Part shown: positions 1 through 5,925 of the stretch, piece after piece
Numbering within the stretch: position 1 is the first letter of the stretch
Layout: every line of letters begins with the position of its first letter
Origin: UBA2922 sp035352555
GTDB taxonomy: Bacteria > Bacillota > Clostridia > Oscillospirales > Oscillospiraceae
Direction: 5' to 3'
DNA: 6,275 nt
NCBI GenBank assembly: GCA_035352555.1
Contig: DAOPXW010000084.1
Span: 1 to 6,275 of the forward strand
Notes under the pieces: model-generated
What the model was told of the DNA's origin: nothing
What the model saw: only the letters and a program-made list of their open reading frames with translations
Database searches by the model: none
Translations under genes and position numbers: made by a program

Positions 1-192
1 CATCTCCGACAGGGCGGAAATGAACACCAGACTGTCCTGATCGTACCAGCGGGGCTCGTCGTGGGTGTTGTAGGTGGAATTGCAGCCGGAGGCGTCGTGC
101 ATCACGGTCATGCCCCCCAGCTCGAACAGGGCCGAGGCCGCGCCGGACACGTCGGCGGTATAGGTGGAAATGATCCTCGCGGTCTGTTTCAT
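1..192 (-). CDS. NifK-like nitrogenase component 1 subunit (5' part, runs off left edge)
   Basis: Reading leftward from an ATG at 192-190, 64 codons are open to the window edge with no stop. The ATG overlaps the TGA of the preceding NifD-like gene (ATGA, 4 bases). The visible N-terminus contains a GGMTVMHDASGCNSTY stretch (Cys37), which resembles the Gly-Cys segment of nitrogenase component 1 proteins that carries the second P-cluster cysteine. A Ser-Glu near residue 62 sits about where the family has its conserved Glu downstream of that cysteine. From its place directly after NifH-like and NifD-like genes I infer the partner beta-type subunit of an oxidoreductase/nitrogenase (PF00148-type) heterodimer. 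The start is unusually short ahead of the Cys compared with true NifK, so this is not a canonical Mo-nitrogenase subunit. Most of the protein is outside the window, so ligand content and length cannot be judged. Confidence 0.8.
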   Translation of the reverse strand, partial: MKQTARIISTYTADVSGAASALFELGGMTVMHDASGCNSTYNTHDEPRWYDQDSLVFISALSEM

Positions 193-1523
193 CCGCAGCA
201 CCCCCCCGAACAGCCCAAGCCTTTGATCTGGATGAGCCTTCTGGTATCCTTGGGCACGGCGGCGGCCTCCTCCAGCAGCGCGGCGAGCTTCCTGATGCCC
301 CCGAAGCCGTGCAGTCCGCCGTCCTCCACGATGTTCACGAACCGGTCGGTGCCGGTGAAATACGCGGCCTTCTGGCCGATGGCCAGCGCGGGCTTCTCCG
401 TTTGGCGCGCCCGCACCCGCATGGCGGGGTGGACGGTGGGATGCAGCCGCAGCTCCGGCAGATTCTCCTTCAGCCACTCCAGAGAGGGCTTATCCTCCGC
501 CGGGATGGCGTCCACAAACAAGTCGGTGACGGAAAAACCGTATTCCGTCAGCAGCTTTGCCAGCTGCAGGGGCCGGGACACCGCCGTGTAGTCGATGGCC
601 ACCTCCCTGCCGCCCACGGCGCTCCGGGCGCGCTTCAGCGCCTCGTCCGCCGCCGACCGCCGGGAGCCGGAGCCGGGGTACACGGCTCCGAGCTCCCCTG
701 CCAACGTGCGCAAGCCCTGTTCGATCTCGTCGAAATCATAGGCGTCGGGCAGATACAGGTGCTTCTGCCCCAGCCGTTTGGATAAGGTTTCTCCGCCGGC
801 CCTGGCGGAGGGGTAGGTGGTGACGTTCAAAAACGAGCCCGCCATGGCCTGATACTCGTCATAGCTGCGGCAGGCGGCGATATCCCGCAGGGTATGGCCG
901 CTCTCCCGGATAAGCCGGACGAAATCGGCGTCGGGGTCGGTGGGCAGATCGCTGCCCAGGATATTCACTGACGCCGGGTCGATGGGCCGCGCTTCCAGCA
1001 GGGAATACAGCTGGCGCCGCATGAGCTGGTCGGGCGTGAGCCCGCTTTTGCGCAGGATGGGGTTCATGTAGCAGTCCGCGAAGGCCACGCCGGGAAAGCG
1101 CGCTCTCAGCACGCCGTACACCCTCGGCAGATCGCAGGCCATAAAATGGTGGATGCAGCTGGTATAGATCAGGACGGCCCTGGGCATCGCGGGGAGCTTT
1201 TGGAGAATGTCCGTGACGCCGTCGATAATCAGCTCCTCCATATCGCCGTCCAGCACGTTGTTTTCCCGGATGGCCACGGTGGAAAAGCGGTCCATGGCCC
1301 CCATTTCGGCGGCCGTGAGCACCACGCCCCGCAGGCAGCCCGCCGCGCAGACGAAGATCTGGTGGGATTCGGGGAGGAGCATCCCGGTGTGGACGATGTT
1401 CCAGGTACCCCGGGCCGGGGCCGCGTATTCCAGCTGGGCGGCGAAGGGCGCCGGGAAGGCGGCTTCCGCCGCCGTGACGGTTGTGAGGCCGTCGACGGCC
1501 TCCTGTCCAACTCTTGTCAGCAT
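189..1523 (-). CDS. NifD-like nitrogenase component 1 family protein with cysteine-rich C-terminal tail
   Basis: 444 residues from the ATG at 1523, which overlaps the NifH-like stop by 7 bases; an in-frame ATG at 1550 lies deeper inside that gene and is less likely. Family signs are a FVCAAGC segment (Cys59, Cys63) followed by a Glu-Asn-Asn-Val/Gly-Asp-(x)-Glu-Glu-Leu stretch. Next comes a hydrophobic strand ending TSC (Cys123) followed by an Asp-containing loop, the layout that in NifD/NifK/BchN/BchB/CfbD holds cluster-binding cysteines. A His-Gly-Phe-Gly-Gly motif at 405-409 resembles the C-terminal YHGFDG region of NifD. The first P-cluster cysteine region of NifD is missing and the His-Ser-Trp-Asp motif carrying the FeMo-cofactor histidine is not seen, so nitrogen fixation is unlikely. 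The protein is shorter than true NifD (about 480-500). The tail GCSGGCCG (Cys438, 442, 443) is unusual. Reaction unknown; it presumably accepts electrons from the adjacent NifH-like protein. Confidence 0.87.
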   Translation of the reverse strand: MLTRVGQEAVDGLTTVTAAEAAFPAPFAAQLEYAAPARGTWNIVHTGMLLPESHQIFVCAAGCLRGVVLTAAEMGAMDRFSTVAIRENNVLDGDMEELIIDGVTDILQKLPAMPRAVLIYTSCIHHFMACDLPRVYGVLRARFPGVAFADCYMNPILRKSGLTPDQLMRRQLYSLLEARPIDPASVNILGSDLPTDPDADFVRLIRESGHTLRDIAACRSYDEYQAMAGSFLNVTTYPSARAGGETLSKRLGQKHLYLPDAYDFDEIEQGLRTLAGELGAVYPGSGSRRSAADEALKRARSAVGGREVAIDYTAVSRPLQLAKLLTEYGFSVTDLFVDAIPAEDKPSLEWLKENLPELRLHPTVHPAMRVRARQTEKPALAIGQKAAYFTGTDRFVNIVEDGGLHGFGGIRKLAALLEEAAAVPKDTRRLIQIKGLGCSGGCCG

Positions 1524-2293
1524 TCCGGCATCGTCACCTCTCCCCCGCATTCCGCCAGCACGGCCCTGGCCAGCGTCCGGTACTGCCGGGCCATTTCACT
1601 GTCGGGAAACGCCTCGATCACGGTTTTGCCCAGCTCCTCGGCGTCGGGCACGGTGTCGCTGCGGGAAAGCGACCCTACCAGCTTCGCGCCGATGTCCGAG
1701 GCCAGCTCGGCCACCTTCTCGTCCTCGTTTTTCACATTGCGGCGGTTCAAAATGATGCCGCCCAGCGAGGCGTAGCCCCGGTCCTGAAAATTCCGCACCG
1801 CCAGCGCAATGTTGGCCCCCGCATGGATGGCCATGTTCTCCCCGGAGGTGAGAATGAACACCTTGCCGGCGTACCCCGTGCGCATGGGCACGGAGAAGCC
1901 GCCGCACACCACGTCGCCCAGCACGTCGTAGATCACCACGTCGGGCGCGAAGACCTCCCACGCGTTTTTGTCCTTCAGGGTCTCCAGCGCGGCGGTGATG
2001 GCCCGGCCCGCGCAGCCAAGGCCGGGGGTGGGGCCGCCGGTCTCCACGCAGATGACGCCCTTGTAGCCCCGCACGGCCATGTCCTCCAGCGGGATGGCCC
2101 GGCCCCGGTCGCGGATAAGATCAATGACGGTGTCAAGCCTGCGCCCGCCCAGCAGCGCGGCGGTGGAATCCGCCTTGGGGTCGCAGCCGATCTGCATCAC
2201 GGTGAGACCCGCCTCCGCCAGCGCGGCGGAGATATTGGACGCGGTGGTGGACTTGCCGATGCCTCCCTTGCCGTATACCGCGAACTGGATCAT
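1517..2293 (-). CDS. NifH-like ATP-dependent iron-sulfur reductase (nitrogenase component 2 family)
   Basis: 258 residues, near the short end of NifH/BchL/CfbC proteins. The family signature is complete: P-loop GKGGIGKST at 8-16, GCDPKADST at 36-44, ETGGPTPGLGCAGR with Cys94, and YDVLGDVVCGGF with Cys130. The two cysteines are those that, one pair per subunit, hold the 4Fe-4S cluster bridging the homodimer; Arg97 matches the arginine that is ADP-ribosylated in some nitrogenases. The start ATG at 2293 overlaps the HydE-like stop (ATGA) and has a strong GGGAGGG site 6 bases upstream. By family knowledge it hydrolyses ATP to drive single low-potential electrons into a NifDK-like partner, here the next two genes. 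Sequence alone does not separate nitrogenase reductase from tetrapyrrole-type or methylthio-alkane-type reductases; lack of true NifD features next door argues for a nitrogenase-like (non-fixing) enzyme. Confidence 0.95.
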   Translation of the reverse strand: MIQFAVYGKGGIGKSTTASNISAALAEAGLTVMQIGCDPKADSTAALLGGRRLDTVIDLIRDRGRAIPLEDMAVRGYKGVICVETGGPTPGLGCAGRAITAALETLKDKNAWEVFAPDVVIYDVLGDVVCGGFSVPMRTGYAGKVFILTSGENMAIHAGANIALAVRNFQDRGYASLGGIILNRRNVKNEDEKVAELASDIGAKLVGSLSRSDTVPDAEELGKTVIEAFPDSEMARQYRTLARAVLAECGGEVTMPEC

Positions 2294-3342
2294 GATTTTC
2301 CCTCCCTGTAGTCGCCCCGGGACACCACCAGCCGGTAGCCGATCTCGTCCAGATGCTTTTGCAGGACGTTCAGGGTCTCGGCGGCGTCTTCGCCGGTGAC
2401 GGCCTTATTGTCATAGAGCATATACTTGTGCCTGTCCGCCGGGGGCGAGAGATTCGGCATGATGACGTTGGCTCCGGCCAGCACGCCCAGCCTCCGCCCG
2501 TCGCCCCGCAGGGTGCCCAGCGCCGTGGTGGCCGGCAGCAGCACGTCCGGCTGCTGGATGCGGCACAGGCTCAGAAGCAGCAGCGTCGTCTCCGCGCTGC
2601 CGGCGGGGAAATTCCGAAAGGGCGTCTGATGGTGGGGGATGAAGGGCCCCATGCCGACCATCTGCGGGCGAAATTCGCCCAAAAACGCCATGTCCTCCGC
2701 AAGCTCCGCCGCCGTCTGATAAGGCGCTCCCACCATCATGCCGGCGCCGGTCTGATAGCCGATTTCCTTCAGATCCCGCAGGCAGCGCATCCGGTTTTCA
2801 AAGGTCTGGCCGGCGGAGTGGAGCCTGGCGTACAGCGAAGGGTCCGCGGTTTCGTGGCGCAGCAGATAGCGGTTGGCACCGGCGTCAAAAAAGCGCCGGT
2901 AGCTTTCCCGGGATTTTTCCCCCAGGGACAGGGTGATGGCGCAGTCGGGAAACTCATCCCGGATGGCGGCGACGATGGCCGTCATGACGTCGTCGGTATA
3001 CCAGGGGTCCTCGCCGCCCTGCAGCACAAAGGTGCGAAAGCCCGCGGCCCAGCCCCGGCGGCAGCAGTCCAAAATCTCGTCCTGCGTGAGCCGGTAGCGG
3101 CCGACCTCCCGGTTGTCCCGGCGGATGCCGCAGTAGAGGCAGTCGTTTTTACAGTAGTTGGTGAATTCCACGATGCCCCGGAAAAACACGTTTCGCCCGA
3201 ACCGCTCCTGCGACAGCGCCTGCGCCAGCGACGCGGCATAGGTCCGGTCGCCGTCCGTATACGTTTCGATCAGCGTCTTCCATTCGGCCCGGGGCAGCGC
3301 CTTTTCGGCGTTGAGCTTTTCAATCCGTTCCCGGTTGGTCAC
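2290..3342 (-). CDS. hydE: HydE-like radical SAM enzyme
   Basis: 350 residues, the usual HydE length. I chose GTG at 3342 because GGGAGG lies 7 bases upstream; an ATG at 3369 would read through that site. It overlaps the ATPase gene by 23 bases. The radical SAM cluster motif is NYCKNDCLYCG with Cys64, Cys68 and Cys71 (CX3CX2C), preceded by the RGIVEFTNYC lead-in typical of HydE. LQGGEDP at 107-113 matches the HydE family glycine-rich SAM-binding motif. No extra C-terminal cysteine triad is seen, as in many HydE proteins. HydE proper acts in assembling the 2Fe subcluster of [FeFe] hydrogenase, working on the iron-CO-CN-cysteine product of HydG. Here no hydG, hydF or hydrogenase is visible and the next genes are nitrogenase-like. 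A repurposed HydE paralogue making or modifying a cofactor or substrate for that enzyme is therefore as likely as true hydrogenase maturation. BioB/PylB relatives are the alternative family, but the motif spacing and lead-in favour HydE. Confidence 0.88.
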   Translation of the reverse strand: MTNRERIEKLNAEKALPRAEWKTLIETYTDGDRTYAASLAQALSQERFGRNVFFRGIVEFTNYCKNDCLYCGIRRDNREVGRYRLTQDEILDCCRRGWAAGFRTFVLQGGEDPWYTDDVMTAIVAAIRDEFPDCAITLSLGEKSRESYRRFFDAGANRYLLRHETADPSLYARLHSAGQTFENRMRCLRDLKEIGYQTGAGMMVGAPYQTAAELAEDMAFLGEFRPQMVGMGPFIPHHQTPFRNFPAGSAETTLLLLSLCRIQQPDVLLPATTALGTLRGDGRRLGVLAGANVIMPNLSPPADRHKYMLYDNKAVTGEDAAETLNVLQKHLDEIGYRLVVSRGDYREGKS

Positions 3343-4429
3343 GGCGCTCCCTCCCTTCAAACAGATCACAGCGCGCGTAGGTGGCCTTCACGCTGACGCC
3401 TGGCAGGATCCCCAGCCGCTGGGTGAGGGCGGCGATGACCTCCTCCGGCGCGTCCAGATTGATGTTGAGGATGTTCACGCCCCCCTCGGGATAGGGCATC
3501 CCCATGCGGCCGATGATATAGGCCCCGTACTCGTGGAGCAGGGCGTTGATCTGCCCGTCCGCCGCGGGCATGGCCGCGATGACGGACACGGTGGCCAGCC
3601 GCCGCCCGCCGCCCGGACTTTGCCGCAGCTCGCCCTCGGGGCGGGTGGAAACCATGATGGGGATGATGTCCCTCGTCACGCTCATGGGGGTCTCCACCTC
3701 GCTGATGACGGCGCGCACGCCGAAGGCGCGATGGATGTTCTCCTCCGTGACCACGGTGTTCACGTCCCCGAACAGGCTCTCGCCGGCGGCGGAGAGCAGC
3801 AGGGCCTTGTTGGCCCGGCGCATGGCGTGGGCGGGATAATGGGTATTGAACAGACAGGTCATCCCTTCCGCCGCCAGACGCGACAGGGTCTCCATGATCA
3901 GCAGCTGGTTGCGGAAGTCCAGGTTGGATTCCGGTTCGTCCAGAATCAGCACCCGGGGCTCGGCGGCCAGCGCCCGGGCGATGAGGATCAGCTGCAGCTC
4001 GCCGCCGCTGACCTCGCTGCAGCGCTTGTTCCGCAGCGGCCAGACGCCCAGCTCGTTCATGACCTTCTCCGCCGCGGCCAGGTCTTTGGTGTCCGGCTGG
4101 GAAAAGACCCCCACCCGGCTGCTGCGGCCCAGCAGCACCATCTCCAGCGCGCTGTAGGGCGACACCACGCCCCGGGCCTGGGGTACATAGGCGATGCTGC
4201 GCCACAATTCCCCGTTGGGGATGGACCGGATGTCCCGCCCGTCCAGCGTGCTGACGCCGGCGCGCCAGCGGAGGAAGCCCATGGCACAGCGCAGCAGCGT
4301 GGTCTTGCCCGCGCCGTTGGGGCCCAGAATGGCCACCAGATCGCCGGTATCGGCGGCGAAGGAAATGTGATTGAGCACCGTGGGGGAATTTTTATAGGCG
4401 AACACGCCGTCTTCCACCGCCAATTTCAC
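3320..4429 (-). CDS. ABC transporter ATPase (FecE/BtuD type) fused to a C-terminal TM1266-like sensor domain
   Basis: 369 residues from a GTG at 4429 whose GTGA overlaps the permease stop. The open frame extends upstream to about 4702, but that part is the permease read in another frame. ATPase domain, residues about 1-250: Walker A GPNGAGKTT 36-44, Q-loop Gln84, signature SGGELQ 141-146, Walker B LILDEP 161-166, switch His197. This is the set expected of importers for siderophores, heme, cobalamin or related metal complexes. After a linker, residues about 278-356 (bases 3362-3598) form a domain clearly homologous to the small TM1266-type protein encoded at 5432-5698, including YIIGRMG and the DAP...LPGV pattern. 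About 25 of 55 aligned residues are identical. Typical FecE-type ATPases stop near residue 260, so this is a real C-terminal fusion. By analogy with regulatory C-terminal domains of other importers (for example MetN), it may sense a ligand and gate transport; that role is inference. Confidence 0.92.
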   Translation of the reverse strand: MKLAVEDGVFAYKNSPTVLNHISFAADTGDLVAILGPNGAGKTTLLRCAMGFLRWRAGVSTLDGRDIRSIPNGELWRSIAYVPQARGVVSPYSALEMVLLGRSSRVGVFSQPDTKDLAAAEKVMNELGVWPLRNKRCSEVSGGELQLILIARALAAEPRVLILDEPESNLDFRNQLLIMETLSRLAAEGMTCLFNTHYPAHAMRRANKALLLSAAGESLFGDVNTVVTEENIHRAFGVRAVISEVETPMSVTRDIIPIMVSTRPEGELRQSPGGGRRLATVSVIAAMPAADGQINALLHEYGAYIIGRMGMPYPEGGVNILNINLDAPEEVIAALTQRLGILPGVSVKATYARCDLFEGRERRDQPGTD

Positions 4430-5445
4430 AGCCGCCACCCCCCGCTCTTCCGCATCAGGAAGATAAAGAACGGCGCACCGATGACGGCCGTGAGGATGGA
4501 AACGGGAATTTCCGCCGCGGAGGCGCTGCGGGCCACGGTGTCTACCGCCACCATGAAGCACCCGCCCAGCGAAATGGACGCGGGCAGCAGCGACAGGTGG
4601 TTGTTGCCGTAGCGCATACGGCAGATGTGGGGCACCAGCAGACCCACCCAGCCCACCTGCCCGCACATGGACACGCAGGAGGCCGTGATGGCCGTGGCGC
4701 ACAGGACGGTGACGATGCGCAGGGCCTTGACGTTGGTGCCGGATGCCCGGGCCTCGTCATCCGAAAGCGGCAGGATATTCAGCCGCCAGCGCAGCAGATA
4801 CAGGATGAGCACGCCCACAAGGATCAGCGGCGCGCCGATGGCCAGCGTGTCATAGCTCTTGCCGTTGAGCGAACCCATGAGCCAGTAGGTGATGGCGGGC
4901 AGCTGGGATTCCGTATCGGCGGTGAATTTCACCAGCGCCACCAACGCCGTAAACAGCGAGCCGATCATGATGCCCGCCAGCACGAAGGAATTCACGTCCC
5001 GTCCCCGGCCCATGCCGGAGAGATAGGTCAGCGCCACGGCGCTGACGCCGAACGCCAGCGCGGTGAGCTGAATGCCCGTCAGGCCCAGGCCCAGCAGGAT
5101 TCCCAGCGCCGCACCGAAGCTGGCGCCGGAGGCGACGCCCAGCGTGTCGGGCGTCGCCAGCGGGTTGGAAAAGAGGCTTTGAAACGCGCAGCCCGCCACG
5201 GACAGCCCCGCACCCACCAGCAGCGCCAGCAGTACCCGGGGGAAGCGCATGGTCCACAGGATCTGTTCCGTCTGGCCGGCGGCCGCCGCGCCCAGTCCCA
5301 GCTTGGCGAGGATGGAACGCAGCACCTCCGCCGGGGGGAGCCGGATGCGGCCGATGCACAGCGCCGCGAAGGCGAACAGCAGCGGCAGCACCCACAGCAC
5401 CGCCTTCTGTCCGGGGCGGAGAGCCCCGACCTTAGCCTTCGTCAT
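4426..5445 (-). CDS. FecCD/BtuC-family ABC transporter permease
   Basis: 339 residues from ATG 5445 (MTKAK); an ATG at 5460 gives 344 residues and cannot be excluded, and neither has a strong Shine-Dalgarno site. Translation probably depends on coupling, since the start lies inside the end of the TM1266-type gene (14-base overlap). The protein is strongly hydrophobic throughout, consistent with the 9-10 membrane helices of this family. Family motifs: RFPR at 67-70, the NPLATPDTLG segment at 94-103 followed by SGAS, and GQVGWVGLLVPHICR at 262-276, the loop that couples to the ATPase. FecCD/BtuC permeases work as homodimers with an ATPase and an extracellular binding protein to import iron-siderophores, heme, cobalamin or other metal chelates. 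The binding protein is not in this window. Substrate cannot be read from the permease. Confidence 0.94.
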   Translation of the reverse strand: MTKAKVGALRPGQKAVLWVLPLLFAFAALCIGRIRLPPAEVLRSILAKLGLGAAAAGQTEQILWTMRFPRVLLALLVGAGLSVAGCAFQSLFSNPLATPDTLGVASGASFGAALGILLGLGLTGIQLTALAFGVSAVALTYLSGMGRGRDVNSFVLAGIMIGSLFTALVALVKFTADTESQLPAITYWLMGSLNGKSYDTLAIGAPLILVGVLILYLLRWRLNILPLSDDEARASGTNVKALRIVTVLCATAITASCVSMCGQVGWVGLLVPHICRMRYGNNHLSLLPASISLGGCFMVAVDTVARSASAAEIPVSILTAVIGAPFFIFLMRKSGGWRL

Positions 5446-5698
5446 GGCGGAACACCACATTGGAGTAGGCCGTTTTCGCGTTGACGCCGGGCAGCCGCCC
5501 GATCTTGCCGGACATGGCGGAGATCTCGTCCTGCGGGGCGTCCATGGCGACGCAGATCACGCTGAGGCTGCGGGCGTGGTAGGGAATGCCCATCCGGCCG
5601 ATGATATAGCGGCCGTAGTCGTGTAAAATAGCGTTGAGGGCCTCCACGGACGAGAGGTCTTCCACAATGATGCCGAGAGTGGCGACGCGGGTCTCCAT
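5432..5698 (-). CDS. TM1266-type small regulator/sensor protein ('iron-only hydrogenase system regulator' family)
   Basis: 88 residues, first gene of the operon. Start ATG 5698 is chosen because GGAGGT (5706-5711) lies 7 bases upstream; the frame is open further upstream through the leader hairpin but has no ribosome site there. The protein has the TM1266 family pattern: an N-terminal RVATLGIIVED strand, LHDYGRYIIGRMGIPY at 24-40, DAP near 53-55 and RLPGVNAKTAY at 68-78. By family knowledge it adopts a small ferredoxin-like fold related to ACT/NikR C-terminal domains and is often found beside [FeFe]-hydrogenase maturation genes; its molecular function is not settled. It has no DNA-binding helix-turn-helix, so direct repression is unlikely and a ligand- or metal-binding partner role is more plausible. 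A second copy of the domain is fused to the ATPase two genes downstream. Confidence 0.9.
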   Translation of the reverse strand: METRVATLGIIVEDLSSVEALNAILHDYGRYIIGRMGIPYHARSLSVICVAMDAPQDEISAMSGKIGRLPGVNAKTAYSNVVFRHDEG

Positions 5699-5705
5699 AA
5701 GCGAT

Positions 5706-5711
5706 ACCTCC
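5706..5711 (-). promoter_or_regulatory. Ribosome binding site of the first operon gene
   Basis: GGAGGT on the minus strand, 7 bases before the ATG at 5698. It fixes the start of the TM1266-type gene against longer readings (for example from TTG near 5791) that would translate through the leader terminator. Confidence 0.85.
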
Positions 5712-5726
5712 AGATTGATTTGGCAC

Positions 5727-5757
5727 AAAAAAATGGCCGCATCGGAAGATGCGGCCA
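5727..5757 (-). terminator. Intrinsic terminator in the operon leader (attenuator)
   Basis: On the minus strand GGCCGCATC (5756-5748), loop TTCC, GATGCGGCC (5743-5735): a perfect 9-bp stem, 10 with the flanking T-A pair, followed by seven T residues (5733-5727). It lies between the predicted promoter and the first start codon, so it would stop transcription before the operon unless disrupted. Confidence 0.85.
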
Positions 5758-5835
5758 ACAGGGGAAAGCCTGAGGCTTTCCAAAGTATCAATATCCCGTA
5801 TCTTCCATCTCAAAAAAATTTCGATGTCAGGTTAC
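5727..5835 (-). promoter_or_regulatory. Structured leader with terminator/antiterminator alternative (candidate riboswitch or attenuator)
   Basis: Three elements are visible in the transcribed leader. First, GGAAGAUACGG at 5806-5796 can pair with CCGCAUCUUCC at 5754-5744 (10 base pairs, one A-C mismatch), which would consume the 5' arm and loop of the terminator. Second, a hairpin between them, GGAAAGCC / UCA / GGCUUUCC (5781-5763, perfect 8 bp). Third, the terminator itself (5727-5757). This arrangement is the usual layout of a transcriptional on/off leader. I do not recognise a known riboswitch consensus. A six-codon ORF (ATG at 5808, MEDTGY) has no ribosome site and is not a convincing leader peptide. 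Ligand or protein effector unknown. Confidence 0.6.
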
Positions 5836-5841
5836 GAGTTT

Positions 5842-5870
5842 AAAATAGCATACTTTTTCCCAGATTGCAA
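5842..5870 (-). promoter_or_regulatory. Predicted sigma-A-type promoter of the operon
   Basis: Minus strand: TTGCAA (5870-5865) as -35, a 17-base spacer, and TATTTT (5847-5842) as -10 with the extended TGC immediately before it. Each hexamer matches 4 of 6 consensus bases, but the spacing is ideal and the region is locally AT-rich. Transcription would begin near 5835, giving a leader of about 137 nt. Confidence 0.55.
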
Positions 5871-5883
5871 GCAGGGCGCGCAG

Positions 5884-5918
5884 AAAAACCTGGGAGGTCG
5901 TTTTTCGGTCTCCCAGGT
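5884..5918 (-). terminator. Intrinsic terminator upstream of the operon promoter
   Basis: On the minus strand ACCTGGGAG (5918-5910), a 13-base loop, CTCCCAGGT (5896-5888), a perfect 9-bp stem running into five T residues (5888-5884). On the plus strand no T-tract follows, so it terminates leftward transcripts arriving from the Fic side (or from an ancestral upstream gene) and insulates the operon promoter just beyond it. Confidence 0.8.
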
Positions 5919-5925
5919 GGAAGTG

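Noticed and set aside
189..2293. True nitrogen-fixing nifHD
   Set aside because: The NifD-like protein is short, lacks the FeMo-cofactor histidine motif and the first P-cluster cysteine region, and no nifB/E/N is present in the window.
4430..4702. N-terminal extension of the ATPase frame
   Set aside because: It overlaps the permease coding sequence out of frame and is Arg/His-rich; the GTG at 4429 in a GTGA overlap fits the family N-terminus.
61..5484. Long plus-strand open frames across the operon (for example 309-785, 1514-2311, 2353-3396, 3311-4612, 4597-5484)
   Set aside because: They lie opposite genes with clear family motifs, are rich in Arg, Gly, His, Gln and Ala as expected of antisense readings of GC-rich genes, and show no domain or ribosome site.
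5699..5791. Longer N-terminus for the TM1266-type protein (from TTG near 5791)
   Set aside because: It would be translated through the terminator hairpin and lacks a ribosome site, whereas ATG 5698 has GGAGGT at the right distance.
5791..5808. Leader peptide MEDTGY in the operon leader
   Set aside because: ATG at 5808 is preceded by a T-run without a Shine-Dalgarno site, and the peptide has no run of a regulatory amino acid.
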